From Gemmatales bacterium (GTDB lineage Bacteria; Planctomycetota; Planctomycetia; Gemmatales; Gemmataceae): a stretch of DNA of 64,000 bases. The first letter of the stretch is position 1. Every line of letters starts with the position of its first letter. This document shows positions 29,092 to 39,425 of the stretch, piece by piece. The notes under the pieces are model-generated. The model was not told where the DNA came from and did no database searches. It was given only the letters and a program-made list of their open reading frames with translations. The stretch lies in contig BPJP01000002.1 in NCBI GenBank assembly GCA_026004675.1, forward strand, positions 310,001 to 374,000, read 5' to 3'. The translations under genes were made by a program, and so were the position numbers.

Positions 29092-30456
29092 ATGGCCTTG
29101 GCGGACAGCCGCTGGCAAAGAACCACTCTTTTCTGTGCCATGTACGTGGCTCAGGGAATTCCCTGGGGCTTCATGCTGATCACCTTGCCGTCATTTCTAT
29201 CTGCCAATTTCCATGTCGGTGACAAGGCCATCGGCACCTTGAAAGGAATCATTCTCGTGCCCTGGTCATTCAAATTGATCTGGGCTCCCTTGATGGAAAC
29301 CTTTACGGTGCCGTCGATGGGACGTCGCCGTCCCTGGATCATTGCTGCCGAGCTGATGATGGCAGTGACACTCCTCGGTCTGCTGGTTGCTACCGGTGGC
29401 GATTACGACATCACGATCTTGTGCGTGATGTATTTTGTGCACAATTGTTTCGCTTCGCTCCAGGACGTATGTACCGATGCGCTGGCCGTCGACATATTGC
29501 CTGCCGAAGAGCAGGGGCGGATGAACGGTTTGATGTGGGGTTCCAAGCTGATTGGCAAAGGAGTGGGGGCGGCGGTCTTGGCGTATATCCTCGAACGTTG
29601 GGGATTGGAAATTTGCGTGCTGGTCCAATTCTCGATTTTGATTGGCCTGATGATGTTTCCTCTATTCTTTATCGAGCGAGCTGGGGACAAATTCCTTCCC
29701 TGGAGCCCCGGCAGCACCATGACCAGTTCGACGATTTCAGTACCGACGCCAAGGGATTATCTTCGCTCGTTTTCTCGCGCTTACGGCCTGCCGACTCTTC
29801 AGGTGTTTGTGGTCTTTACCGTGTTCAAGCTCATCGCCTCGGGAATCAATGAAGTCGCAACCAATACCTTATACACGCAGCATCTTGGATGGTCCGCGGT
29901 GCAGTATTCGACTGTTGCCGGCATGTACGTTTTGCTTCCTCAAATGGCCTTCGCGGTGTTTGGCGGCTTTCTGGCGGATCGCATCGGCCGGCGCAAAGTG
30001 ATGATCATCGGCTTCGGTGGTTATGGCATTCTTGCGATGATTTTCGCGGCATTGCCTGGCCTATGGACCAATCGCATCTTTGCTTCGGCCTATGTCATCG
30101 CCTGCGAAGGCTTGCTGGCCGCTGGTTCGGTAGGGTTTTTGTCGATGGCAATGAGACTGTCATGGACTCAGGCGGCCGCGACGGTCTTTACAACCTTGAT
30201 GACGCTCTCCAACGTAGGCCATGTCGTCGGCAATTTTGTGGCCGGTTACGTCCGTGACTTTTTCAAAGTGTTGGCCGGCAGTGGTGCTTCCGAGTTGCCT
30301 TCCTACGCTTTGACATTCTGGTTTGTCGGAGTGGCTTCGTTCGTGCCTTTGGTTTTGTTGCTATGGGTCCGGCCATCCCAGGTCGACGAAGCCAAGAAGC
30401 AAGAAATGGAAACCCACAAAAGACAGGTCAATACCGCGGCACCACTTTACCCCTGA
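29092..30456 (+). CDS. MFS transporter, AmpG-like
   Basis: 454 residues; AAAGGAGG lies 6-7 nt before the ATG. About twelve hydrophobic segments. Features that recall AmpG/acetyl-CoA-transporter-like permeases: AMYVAQGIPWGFM in helix 1, FKLIWAPLMET between helices 2 and 3, and SLQDVCTDALAVDIL in helix 4. The second half has the MFS GGFLADRIGRRK loop. AmpG imports anhydromuropeptides in proteobacteria; for this protein the substrate is uncertain, since planctomycete peptidoglycan recycling is poorly known. No beta-lactamase or recycling gene is adjacent. Confidence 0.82.
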   Translation: MALADSRWQRTTLFCAMYVAQGIPWGFMLITLPSFLSANFHVGDKAIGTLKGIILVPWSFKLIWAPLMETFTVPSMGRRRPWIIAAELMMAVTLLGLLVATGGDYDITILCVMYFVHNCFASLQDVCTDALAVDILPAEEQGRMNGLMWGSKLIGKGVGAAVLAYILERWGLEICVLVQFSILIGLMMFPLFFIERAGDKFLPWSPGSTMTSSTISVPTPRDYLRSFSRAYGLPTLQVFVVFTVFKLIASGINEVATNTLYTQHLGWSAVQYSTVAGMYVLLPQMAFAVFGGFLADRIGRRKVMIIGFGGYGILAMIFAALPGLWTNRIFASAYVIACEGLLAAGSVGFLSMAMRLSWTQAAATVFTTLMTLSNVGHVVGNFVAGYVRDFFKVLAGSGASELPSYALTFWFVGVASFVPLVLLLWVRPSQVDEAKKQEMETHKRQVNTAAPLYP

Positions 30457-30490
30457 AGCTTCGAAGCCTTGCGTCGCTACAAACCAAAGG

Positions 30491-30514
30491 CCCGCGGTTG
30501 ACAACAACCGCGGG
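30491..30514. terminator. Bidirectional hairpin between convergent genes
   Basis: Perfect 10-bp stem CCCGCGGTTG / CAACCGCGGG with an ACAA tetraloop, placed between the stop of the MFS gene (30456) and the stop of the Cys-rich gene (30559). No clear T run on either side. Confidence 0.55.
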
Positions 30515-30558
30515 AACCGGATGACTATCGAATCGGATTGGGCTTTCTGGTGGTGTGA

Positions 30559-31182
30559 TTACTGCCCGAAGGGGCTGCCATAGGGATAGCCATAAGGATA
30601 TTGCATGCCCCGATAGCCGGTCGGTTGCAAACCATAATAGCCGAATGGGCCATAGGGATACTGGGCATAGGGGTTTGCTGCCGGATAGGGGGCGTAAGTC
30701 TGTTGCTGGATAGCCGGGTAGCGGTAAGGATTCATCGTCTCCATGCCGTCGGCTGGTTGCGGCAGCGGAGCTTTATAGTCACCATCTCCGCTGTTGTTTT
30801 CCTGTGGTTGCTGGATCGACCCTGGAGCAGGCAGTTGGCCCAGCGCGCAAGAGTCGCAGCCGCAGCAACTCGATGGCGCACACGAAGCGCCGCAGCAGGG
30901 ATCGCAAGACGGTGCACCGTAACCAAACAGCGCCGGCCCGCACATGGCCATTCCGCAACAAGGATTCAAAGGCAGTTGCGGACAACATCCGTTACAGCTG
31001 ATGCTCCCTGTGCAAATAGGCGTGAAGGCGTTGTATTGTTTTAAGCAAATCGTGGTGCAGCACTTGCTCCATTTTTTCTTGCACCCGCACAGGGGAAACC
31101 AGGGCCACCAGGCCGACGCCGAGCCCGCCGCGACGACCAGGGTTGCCAGGCTGAAAACACTGAGAGTTATTATCTTCTTCAT
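30559..31182 (-). CDS. Secreted Cys-rich / Tyr-Pro-rich surface protein
   Basis: 207 residues. A signal peptide (MKKIITLSVFSLATLVVAAGSASA) precedes a segment with over 20 cysteines in about 90 residues (many CC and CxxC pairs, e.g. NGCCPQLP, CDPCCGASC, SSCCGCDSC). The C-terminal 80 residues are rich in Tyr, Pro and Gly (PYAQYPYGPFGYYG). The composition suggests a disulfide-crosslinked envelope or surface protein; no family was recognised. It is compositionally different from its neighbours. Flanked by a hairpin at its 3' end. Confidence 0.75.
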   Translation of the reverse strand: MKKIITLSVFSLATLVVAAGSASAWWPWFPLCGCKKKWSKCCTTICLKQYNAFTPICTGSISCNGCCPQLPLNPCCGMAMCGPALFGYGAPSCDPCCGASCAPSSCCGCDSCALGQLPAPGSIQQPQENNSGDGDYKAPLPQPADGMETMNPYRYPAIQQQTYAPYPAANPYAQYPYGPFGYYGLQPTGYRGMQYPYGYPYGSPFGQ

Positions 31183-31558
31183 GGCGACGTTTTCTCGGTT
31201 GCCGGGGGCTAGCTGCTCGAGACACCTACTGGGTGCTCGGCGCAGGCCCGTGTTGATAAGTTGTGGTCATTTCTTTTTTCGACTGGAACACAACTCAGCG
31301 ACCGGCGAAAAAGCCGATTTCCCGTCGATCCATCCGGAGTCACCCAGTCACAAACGTCACATGCCACAAAAATCGAACCGACACCGGCGAGTTCCACCTC
31401 GGAATGCCGGTTCAAGACATGCTGGAACCCACGCTGCCTTGGACATTCGTGTCAAGGGCCAAGGTTGGCTTGCCCTGGCCGAAACAGTGGATATAATCTC
31501 TTTACCTGCCAACTTTCCGCCTAGCGGAATCCCGCCTTTTGTCATTCGAGGTCGAGTG
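31183..31558. other. Divergent intergenic region
   Basis: About 376 bases between the Cys-rich gene (minus) and the PilZ gene (plus). I see no gene; a frame open across it into the PilZ gene lacks a start signal. It holds the promoter at 31470-31497. Confidence 0.5.
31470..31497 (+). promoter_or_regulatory. Predicted sigma-70 promoter of the PilZ gene
   Basis: TTGCCC and a consensus TATAAT with a 16-bp spacer, about 60 bp upstream of the start codon at 31559. Confidence 0.45.
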
Positions 31559-31897
31559 ATGACTGACTCCTACCTGTCTTTTGAACGTCGGGCCCATCCC
31601 CGGTGCAAAGAGTTGTTACCGGTTTTGGTGGAAGATCCTGCCGACGCCCTGGAAGATCCCTACCCTGCCCAGATCGTCGATCGCTCTGAGGGCGGCGTTC
31701 GCCTGAACGTTGGGCGAATCGATATCGAAGAAGGCACCATACTCGGTTTGCGCCCGCCGCGCTACCCGGTTGATCGCTCGCTGGTCGAAGTGCGGGTCGT
31801 CAATCGTCGTTGGCTGGGCGACAAGCTCGAGCTGGGTTGCGCTTTTGTCGGCGCGTTTTCCTGGAATTGGTGGAAAGAATACAGTTGTGCCGGCTGA
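31559..31897 (+). CDS. PilZ-domain protein
   Basis: 112 residues; ATG at 31559 directly after a possible GTG. The c-di-GMP signature is present in two parts: ERRAHPRC (RxxxR-type arginines) near residue 8 and DRSEGGVRL (the D/NxSxxG motif) near residue 40. The rest is a six-stranded barrel-like sequence ending in ELGCAFVGAF. A stand-alone PilZ would act as a cytoplasmic c-di-GMP receptor; the target is unknown. The next gene starts about 100 bp on. Confidence 0.8.
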   Translation: MTDSYLSFERRAHPRCKELLPVLVEDPADALEDPYPAQIVDRSEGGVRLNVGRIDIEEGTILGLRPPRYPVDRSLVEVRVVNRRWLGDKLELGCAFVGAFSWNWWKEYSCAG

Positions 31898-31998
31898 AGC
31901 GGCATGACGCCCGGCGGTGTCTTCCAGGCAACCTTGCCGGCGGACTGTGCCACGCTTTGCAAATTCCCCCTCCGAAGCCACAACCAAGGAGAAGCAAC

Positions 31999-32541
31999 AT
32001 GAGAACCCTGCGATTTGCGTTGCCGTCGCTGGCCGGTTTGATCCTGTGTGTCGGCGCCGCCGCACCGGATGAATTCAAACTCGAAGAAGGGTTCGTCCGT
32101 CTGGACAACGGCAAGAACCTCGATGGCTGGACGGGCAACACCACCGGCTGGAGCGTCGTCGATGGCGCCATCCACCTCGACGCCAAGAAAGCAAAAGGGA
32201 ACATCTACTCGAAAGTAACGCACAGCAAGAATTGCATCATCCGCCTGCAATTCCGCGCCAGCTCGCGGGCGGATTCCGGAGTTTTCATCCATGGGAAACA
32301 GCTTCAGGTTCGCGACTATCCCACTGCCGGTCCGAAACAATATGCCAAACCCTGCAAGCCGGCTGGCCAATGGAACGAACTGGAATGGGACATCACCGAT
32401 GGCGTCGCCGTCGTCAAACTGAATGGTGAGGTCATCGAGAAACAATGGCGGATCGGCAACAACAGCAAACAGGGTATCGGTCTGCAAAAAGAACGAGGCG
32501 ACTTCGACTTCCGTTACATCCGCATCAAGGAAAAGAAATAG
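31999..32541 (+). CDS. Secreted DUF1080 (3-keto-disaccharide hydrolase-like) protein
   Basis: 180 residues; AAGGAGA lies upstream of the ATG. Signal peptide MRTLRFALPSLAGLILCVGA, then one jelly-roll domain with the family landmarks FVRLDNGKNLDGWTG near the N-terminus, LQFRASSRADSGVFIHG in the middle and QWNELEWDITDGVAVVKLNG. DUF1080 proteins are laminarin/3-keto-glucoside-type lyases or hydrolases and are very abundant in planctomycetes. A rho-independent terminator follows. Confidence 0.88.
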   Translation: MRTLRFALPSLAGLILCVGAAAPDEFKLEEGFVRLDNGKNLDGWTGNTTGWSVVDGAIHLDAKKAKGNIYSKVTHSKNCIIRLQFRASSRADSGVFIHGKQLQVRDYPTAGPKQYAKPCKPAGQWNELEWDITDGVAVVKLNGEVIEKQWRIGNNSKQGIGLQKERGDFDFRYIRIKEKK

Positions 32542-32576
32542 GTTCGACCGGCTACTGAGCAACCGGTTTCATCTTG

Positions 32577-32621
32577 ACCCTGGCCATCGAAGCGCTTGCC
32601 GAGTCGATGCTCAGGGTTTTT
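32577..32621 (+). terminator. Rho-independent terminator
   Basis: Stem ACCCTG/CAGGGT continuing, after a 2-nt bulge on each side, into CATCGA/TCGATG, followed by TTTTTC. Lies 35 bp after the DUF1080 stop. Confidence 0.65.
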
Positions 32622-32787
32622 CTGTTTGGCAGGGGATTCGGCGGAGAACGACGGTGAAAGGTGCTGGCTCTGCCGACGCCACTGGCCACGGTCTTGCATT
32701 CCTAAAATCCCCTGTTTTCACGGTCGGGTTGATAGAATGTAAAAAGGAACGAATGGGCGATTCTTTTCCAAGAAAGCATCTTTTGCC

Positions 32788-34194
32788 GTGAGCCAGAAAA
32801 CCTGGGGTGGGCGATTTCAAGGCGGTACCGACCGCCGAGTCGAGGCATTCACCGAGTCGATCAGCTTCGATCGGCGTCTTTATCGGCACGATATCCGCGC
32901 CAGCCAGGCGCATGCACGGATGTTGGCGGCAAGCGGCTTGCTTTCCGGCGACGAAGCCGAACGGATCATCGTCGCCCTCGAAGACATCAAGTTGGAGATG
33001 GAACGAGGGGAGTTTGCATTTTCTGCCGAGCTGGAAGACATCCATAGCCACGTCGAGCACGCCTTGATCGAAAGGCTGGGTGACGTTGGCCGAAAGTTGC
33101 ACACCGCGCGAAGCCGAAACGACCAGATCGTCACCGATGTGAAGTTGTGGATCGACGACGCCATCATGGAAGTGGACAGGAGGCTGCACGAGTTGCAGTC
33201 GGCGTTTTTGTCGCTGGCGGAGCGGCATAAGGAAGTCATTTTGCCTGGTTACACGCATTTGCAGCGTGCTCAACCGGTTTTAGCGGCGCATTATTTTTTG
33301 GCCTATGTGGAGAAATTCGAGCGTGATCGTGAACGGCTCAAAGATTGCCGAAAACGCGTGAAGGTTTTGCCGCTGGGTGCGGCCGCTCTCGCCGGCACCA
33401 GTTTACCCATCGATCGTGACAGCGTCCGCCGCGAGCTGGGTTTTGAGGAGTTGGCCCGCAACAGCCTCGACGTCTCCAGCGATCGCGATTTTGTCGTGGA
33501 GTTCGTATTCGCATTGGCCTTGGCTGCCGTGCACTTGAGCGGCTGGGCGGAAGAATGGATTCTGTGGGCGACGACCGAATTTCATTTTCTCGAACTCCCC
33601 GACGCATTTTGCACGGGTTCGAGCATCATGCCGCATAAGAAGAACCCGGATGTTCTGGAGCTGATTCGCGGCAAGTCGGCGCGGGTCATCGCCGATTTGC
33701 AGCAATTGTTGGTTCTGCTCAAGGGACTGCCTCTGGCATATAACCGCGACCTTCAGGAAGACAAAGTGCCCCTCTTCGACGCTTTCGACACGGTATCGTC
33801 TTGTCTGGAAATCGCGGCAGCAATAGTGCGGGAAACGCGGCTTGACGAGAAAGCCATCGCGAGCCGCCTGGAAGAAGGGCATCTGGATGCGACGACCTTG
33901 ATGGAGTTTCTGATTCTGCAAGGAATACCGATGCGGTCGGCACACGAGGCGGTCGGCAAAGTGGTGCGCTGGTGCGAAGAACACGGAGTCCGACTCGTGG
34001 ACGTGCCCGCCAGCCAATGGGAAACGATCCAAGAGGGATTGGGGGAAAAAGTTCGCGGCGTCCTCGGTGTCCGTCAGGCGATCGACTCTTTTCGCAGTAT
34101 CGGTTCAACCGCACCCTCGCAGGTGGCCCAGCAGCTGGCGTTCTGGCGAAATAGGCTAGCTTCGGAAAAGGAAAAACTGGAAACTAAAGAGTAG
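32788..34194 (+). CDS. argH: Argininosuccinate lyase
   Basis: Cleaves argininosuccinate to arginine and fumarate; 468 residues, normal size. GTG start at 32788 gives the family's usual N-terminus ([15 protein letters not shown]). Other motifs: [23 protein letters not shown] and the fumarase/aspartase signature [12 protein letters not shown]. The C-terminal domain is complete. Only about 70 bp separate it from lysA, so the two amino-acid genes may be co-transcribed. Confidence 0.97.
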   Translation: MSQKTWGGRFQGGTDRRVEAFTESISFDRRLYRHDIRASQAHARMLAASGLLSGDEAERIIVALEDIKLEMERGEFAFSAELEDIHSHVEHALIERLGDVGRKLHTARSRNDQIVTDVKLWIDDAIMEVDRRLHELQSAFLSLAERHKEVILPGYTHLQRAQPVLAAHYFLAYVEKFERDRERLKDCRKRVKVLPLGAAALAGTSLPIDRDSVRRELGFEELARNSLDVSSDRDFVVEFVFALALAAVHLSGWAEEWILWATTEFHFLELPDAFCTGSSIMPHKKNPDVLELIRGKSARVIADLQQLLVLLKGLPLAYNRDLQEDKVPLFDAFDTVSSCLEIAAAIVRETRLDEKAIASRLEEGHLDATTLMEFLILQGIPMRSAHEAVGKVVRWCEEHGVRLVDVPASQWETIQEGLGEKVRGVLGVRQAIDSFRSIGSTAPSQVAQQLAFWRNRLASEKEKLETKE

Positions 34195-34263
34195 AAACGA
34201 GAAGTGCCGCAGCGCGCTGTCGGCATGGGGCTTCTCGTTGGACCGTCGCTTTTGATTTGCATT

Positions 34264-35558
34264 ATGGATTATTTTCACTACCGCGATCGAGAACTGTATT
34301 GTGAAGATGTGCCGGTTCGGGAATTGGCGGCACGCTTCGGTACGCCGTTGTGGGTTTATAGCAAGCGAACCTTGTTGCACCACCTGGCGCAGTTGCGGCG
34401 CGCCTTTGCCGCTGTCGAACCGCTGATCTGTTACAGCATCAAGACGAATCCGAATCTGAGCATTTGCCGCTTGATGGCCGAGCACGGCGCCGGTTTCGAC
34501 GTGACCAGCGGGGGCGAGCTCTACCGTGCACTGGCGGCTGGCGGCACGGGCGAGAAGATGGTTTTTGCCGGCGTGGGCAAGACCGATGAGGAATTGCGCG
34601 ACGGGCTGGCGAACCGGGTTTTTCTGTTCAATGTCGAGAGCGAAGCGGAGTTGTTCGCGCTGGCGGACGTGGCCAGGTCGATGGGTCGACAAGCCCGGGT
34701 CGCTCTGCGGGTCAATCCGGACTTGCTGCCGAAGACCCACGTCAAGACGGATACGAGCGTCAAAGGAACGAAGTTCGGCCTGGACATCGAGCATGTGGTC
34801 GAGGTAGCCAGCAAGGTGATCGGCCATCCGCACGTGAAAGTATCGGGTTTGCACAGGCATTTGGGGTCGCCGATTTTGAATCCCCAGCCCTATCGTGACG
34901 GCGTGCAAAAAGGTTTGGCGATCATCGACAAACTGCGCAACCAGGGGACATTGAGATCGAATACTTGAACATGGGGGGCGGCTTCGGCATCCATTACCGC
35001 CGGCAGGAGGCCCCCTCCCGCCGACGATTTTGCCGAAGTGATCGTGCCGGCCGTCAAAAAGGCGGGCTTGAAACTCGTCCTCGAACCGGGCCGCTTTATT
35101 GCCGGCAACGCTCTGCTGGCATCCTCGTCAGCCGAGTCATCTACACCAAAGATTCGGGAGGCAAGAGTTTTATCATTCAAGACGCGGCCATGAATGACTT
35201 GATTCGCCCGACTTTATACGATGCCTTTCATCGCATCTGGCCGGTGGCGCCGCCGTATGGCTTTCCCACTCCTCCGGATGATTATGAAGCCGATATCCCG
35301 GGCACGGCAATCAATGATGTCGTCGGCCCGGTCTGCGAAACGGGGGACTACCTGGCACGCGACAGGCGTTTGCCTCCCGTCAAACGGGGCGATCTGCTGG
35401 CGACCTTTAGTGCCGGCGCTTACGGTATGGCCATGAGTTCCAATTACAACAGCCGACCACGCGCCGCTGAAGTCCTGGTCGATGGAAAGGACGTTCGTCT
35501 GATTCGTCGACGCGAAACCTATGAAGATCTCGTTCGACCCGAACGGGAAATCGACTAG
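34264..35558 (+). pseudogene. lysA: Diaminopimelate decarboxylase with three frameshifts
   Basis: PLP enzyme for the last step of lysine synthesis. ATG at 34264 (MDYFHYRDRELYCEDVPV). The fold-III alanine-racemase-type motifs are present: CYSIKTNPNLSI with the PLP lysine, GAGFDVTSGGEL, SGLHRHLGS, NMGGGFGIHY, LVLEPGRFIAGNA, DAAMNDLIRP, VCETGDYLARDR and FSAGAYGMAMSSNYNSRPR. Shifts occur near 34950 (one base missing in a G run), 35015 (one extra in a C run) and 35115 (one missing). Apart from these the protein is full-length, about 430 residues, with conserved active-site segments. Since lysine and meso-DAP synthesis depend on it, consensus error is more likely than loss. Confidence 0.85.
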
Positions 35559-35688
35559 TTGGCGTTCGCCCGTCGGCATCCGCGGGCGGTGAGCAACACA
35601 TTTTTCGGAACAGAAGACGGATAGCCGTGTCGGTTGGCAACCCATCGTTGTGACGACGCGGCGACACGAATTCAACGGGAGTGGCACC

Positions 35689-38153
35689 ATGTCAACGGCC
35701 TCGCGCTATTTTGGCGGCTTCGTTCTAGTCACCTTCCTCGTCGTCCAGTCGTCGGCCCAGGACCAGCCAGCCAGCCGATTCTACCGCAAGCTCGAAACAC
35801 CCAAGCAATTCTGGGGAGGCCATGAACTTCGAAATCGAGCTGGGCAAATACCGTCTCGCCTACACCTATCTCGAAGGCTTCCTCAAAAAACTCCCCGAAG
35901 GAGAAGAAGGGGACAAGGAACTCATTCAAATGGAAGAAAAACTCGGCATGTCTGCATTCTTGCGGCTTGTCACCGTGCCTGATGTCTACCGCATCACCAA
36001 CGAATCCCTCGCCCGTCTTCGTCAAGACGAGGTTCCCGAAGCGGTCTTGAAAAAACTCAATGACACCATGGTCGGCGTTTCGTTCACGTCCAAAGCACGG
36101 TTTATGTCCGAACTGGCAAAGGTCCTTTCCAAAGAAGAACTCGAAGCCCATCGAGAAAAGATCGCCGCCCACTCGGTCACCTCGATGCGCAAACTTGCGG
36201 AGCCATTGATCGAACGGGGTCTCCCAGGCTGTCAAGCGATACCGCAGCGATCCGGAACGCATCCGCAAATTCATTCGCAACCTGAGCAAGACCGAAGAAG
36301 AGCGCGCCTATGCCATCTCGGAATTGCGCCGTTCCGGGGCGATCGTGGTGCCCTATTTCATCGAGGAACTGCTGCGCACTACTGGAGACGAGGAGAACCG
36401 CATCGAGAGGCATGCCAATTTGTTGACCGCCTTGGTTCGGCTGCACCGAGACGTCGTGCCGCCGCTTCTCGCCTCGCTTGACACCCACGACAAGTTTTTG
36501 CAGGCGGAACTGATCGACGTGCTGCGGATGCGCGGCGACGAACGCGCGGTCGATTATCTTTGGTATCTGTCCGCTTCGCCCAAAAGCCCCGATTTCGTCC
36601 GCAAGCGGGCAACGGAAACGCTCGAAATGTTTCTCAACACCAGGCATCTTCCCGATGCCCGCGAAGAATTGACCAAAATCGCTGAACGGTATTATCTCAA
36701 AAAAGTCGAGTTCCCCGATCGGGAGAAAATAACGTTTTGGCGCTGGGAAGGGAAACGCCTGGTAACGCCGCCGGAAACACTCTCCGCTTCGCAAGTCGAA
36801 GAACTCCTCGGACTCCGTTTTGCCCGACAAGCGCTCGACCTCGACCCGACGTATGAACCAGCGCAACGCATTTTTTTGAGCCTGGCCCTCGACAAGGCCT
36901 ACGAGCGCGTCGGCATCGACCAGCCATTGGAAAAACTCGATGCGAATGTCCGCAATCTGTTGCGTTCGGTCAACCCGCAACTGCTGATGGATGTCCTGGA
37001 ACGGGCCATGAGCGAACACCGTTTGACGGTCGTCCTCGGAGTGGTGCGCACGCTCGGCGATCTGGCAGAGACGCGAGCCGCGATGCCGAAGTTTCGCGAA
37101 TCGTCGCCATTGATCCGTGCCTTGAGTTATCCCGATCGCCGGGTGCAGTTATCCGCCGCCGACGCGTTGTTGCGGATTCCTGGCGAAAGGCCGGCGATTG
37201 CCGCTGCACGAATCGTCCAAGTGTTGCGGCGAGCGGCCGCCGCTCCCGGTGTTCCCAAGGTACTAATCGGCGATTTCGACCACGACAGGGCGATCGCCGT
37301 CGCTGGCGTCGTGAAAAAAGCCGGCTTTGAACCGGTTATCGCCGGCACCGGACGCGAGGTCATGCAGCGGCTGGCACAAGCGGCAGACATCGACGCTCTC
37401 TTGATCGATGAGAGTATTCCCAATCCTGTGCTGCGCCATCTGCTCGCGCAAATCCGCGCTGATATGGATAACGGCTTGCTGCCGCTGTTCATCATGGCGA
37501 GGCGAACTCCCGATGGCGGCATCTCACCGAAATCGGAACTGACTTTATCCCGCCTTGCTTCTTATTATCGCTACGTCTGGGTCATCCCATCGCCTCGCAG
37601 TGCCGACGCTTTGAAAGAACACCTGCAAAAAGCCATGGCACAAACTTTCGGTAAACCACTCGCCGAACAAGAACGGCTCGACAATGCGACCCTGGCCATG
37701 GTCTGGCTTCGCCGCATGGGAACAGAGGAGGTTGCCGGATTCGATATCCGCTCTGCCGAGGCGACCATCCTGGCATCGTTCCGGTCGGAGATGCTGGGAA
37801 CGCTGGCCATGGAGGCGGCACTCGGTTTGCCGGGGCGCGACCCGCAACGCGAGTTGGCCGGTATCGTCCTTGACAAGACTCTCAAACCTGAGAAACGGAC
37901 TTTTGCCGCTTCGCAATTGAACCGCCATATCCAAAAATATGGCATCCTGTTGACGCTCGAACAAATTCGCGCGCTGCGTGCCTTGTATGACCAGGTCGAC
38001 GAACCGCGACTGAAAGCGAACGTGGCCTTGGTTCTTGGCAGCCTGCGACCGAACACCAAACGTACCGGCAATCGGTTGCTCGATTATTATCCGTCGCTCC
38101 CGGCGAAAAAAGATGCCGGGCCGAATCCCATGCCGCAACCCAAGAAACCGTAG
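35689..38153 (+). pseudogene. Secreted HEAT-repeat protein with receiver-like domain, two frameshifts
   Basis: Reconstructed length about 820 residues. Signal peptide MSTASRYFGGFVLVTFLVVQSSAQ, then helical repeats. A shift near 35815 (GGGG read as GGG restores FWEAMNFEIELGKYRLAY) and another near 36228 (in CGGGGTC) divide it; from 36230 onward (AVKRYRSDPERIRKF) the frame is intact to 38153. HEAT-like repeats cover the middle. At about 37255-37640 there is a CheY-like fold (VLIGDFDHDRAIAVAGVVKKAGFEPV, DALLIDESIP). A receiver in an exported protein would not meet a cytoplasmic kinase, so it may be a non-phosphorylated pseudo-receiver. Both shifts behave as +1. Confidence 0.7.
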
Positions 38154-38188
38154 ACGGACGGCGACAGAACCACAGAAGGGAAATCGTC

Positions 38189-38566
38189 ATGACGGAAAAC
38201 GAACGCCGGGCTCAAGGCGAACGATTGCTGAAGCAGATGCTCGGCGACCAACAAGCTGAAAACATCCAGCGAATCTGGAGCGACATTTGTCCCGATTTCG
38301 AAAAGTACGTTGTTGGTTTTCTGGCAGGCGACGTGTGGAGTCGGCCCAACCTCGATTTGCGCACGAAAAGTCTGGCCACCATTAGTGCCTTGACCGCTCT
38401 TGGCAGGCCTTTGGCGCTCGATCTGAATATCCGCATGGCGTTGAACAATGGCGCCAGCAAACAGGAGATCGTCGAAACCCTTTTGCACCTAGCACCCTAT
38501 GCGGGTTTTCCCGCGGCCTGGGAAGCGTTGTCCATTGCCAAGAAGGTTTTCGATGAGGTGGGCTGA
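38189..38566 (+). CDS. Carboxymuconolactone decarboxylase-like (AhpD superfamily) protein
   Basis: 125 residues, single CMD domain. Matches the family pattern LDLRTKSLATISALTALGRP...LNIRMALNNGASKQEIVETLLHLAPYAGFPAAWEAL. The CxxC pair of AhpD peroxidase partners is absent, so it is closer to PcaC-like gamma-carboxymuconolactone decarboxylases; the aromatic pathway is not encoded nearby. Its stop codon abuts the stop of the convergent kinase gene with no spacer. Confidence 0.85.
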   Translation: MTENERRAQGERLLKQMLGDQQAENIQRIWSDICPDFEKYVVGFLAGDVWSRPNLDLRTKSLATISALTALGRPLALDLNIRMALNNGASKQEIVETLLHLAPYAGFPAAWEALSIAKKVFDEVG

Positions 38567-39343
38567 TCAAAGATGGAATTGCAATGCCCGCATCAAATCA
38601 CGGCGAAACTCTTCGACCGCGCCGTAGCGCTCGTCGGGATCGCGTTTCAAACCGTGCTCGAGTACTCTATCAACTTCTTCTGAGAGTTCTGGATTGAAGC
38701 GCGTGCACGGCACAAAAAGGCGACCGGGCAATTTGCCGGCCAGAAGCTCGTAGGTCATCGTCGCCAAAGAAAATAAGTCGCTGCGCTGGTCGATGGGCAA
38801 GCCGTGCCGTTGTTCGGGAGAACAATAATCCAGACTGCCTTCGACGACGCCAAGCCTTGAAAGCGTCCAGGCATCGACACGGGACAAAGCCAGGCCGAAG
38901 TCCGTGATTTTGATAGTCCCCCATTCGCCGCACAACACGTTTTCCGGCTTCAAATCCAGATGCAGAATATCCCGGCTGTGGATGTAACTCAGAGCACGGG
39001 CGATCGAATTCAAAATCGGCGCCGCTTGCAGAGGCTTCCACGGTTCGCCAGGTTTCATTCGCTGTCGCAGGTTCGATCCCGGTACGTACTCCATGACCAT
39101 GTAGAATCGGCCGGCGATCTCGCCAGCGTCGTAAATCTCAATGACGTTGGGATGCGACAACGATCCTAACAGCTGGGGTTCGCGCAGAAAGCCGCCCCGT
39201 GGCACCGGCAGATCGCTGTTGGCGAAAGGATTCAGGAACTTGACGGCCACTGGCCGGTCGGTCGCAAGCTGCCGGGCACGATAAACTTCTCCGCGCCCCC
39301 CTTCGCCGATCTTCTCCAGCAGTTCATAACCGGGTATGTCCAT
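38567..39343 (-). CDS. Small serine/threonine protein kinase
   Basis: 258 residues, kinase domain only. The ATG at 39343 is preferred to an upstream TTG. Glycine loop KIGEGGRGEVYRAR, VAVKF lysine, catalytic loop ILHLDLKPENV (Leu replaces the Arg of HRD, making it a non-RD kinase), and DFGLA magnesium loop. No membrane helix or sensor domain follows, so it is likely a cytoplasmic kinase using an external regulator. It is the last gene in a minus-strand run after the ABC genes. Confidence 0.87.
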   Translation of the reverse strand: MDIPGYELLEKIGEGGRGEVYRARQLATDRPVAVKFLNPFANSDLPVPRGGFLREPQLLGSLSHPNVIEIYDAGEIAGRFYMVMEYVPGSNLRQRMKPGEPWKPLQAAPILNSIARALSYIHSRDILHLDLKPENVLCGEWGTIKITDFGLALSRVDAWTLSRLGVVEGSLDYCSPEQRHGLPIDQRSDLFSLATMTYELLAGKLPGRLFVPCTRFNPELSEEVDRVLEHGLKRDPDERYGAVEEFRRDLMRALQFHL

Positions 39344-39425
39344 CGCCAAGGCAGCCTTATTCTCTCAGATGGAATTCACGCAGCGCGCGATTGTTGTCTT
39401 GTCAGTAAATCGATGTTTTCGCTCG

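Noticed and set aside
30944..31897. 317-codon version of the PilZ gene
   Set aside because: Residues before 31559 cross an intergenic region and promoter; the PilZ domain and a good start lie only in the last 112 codons.
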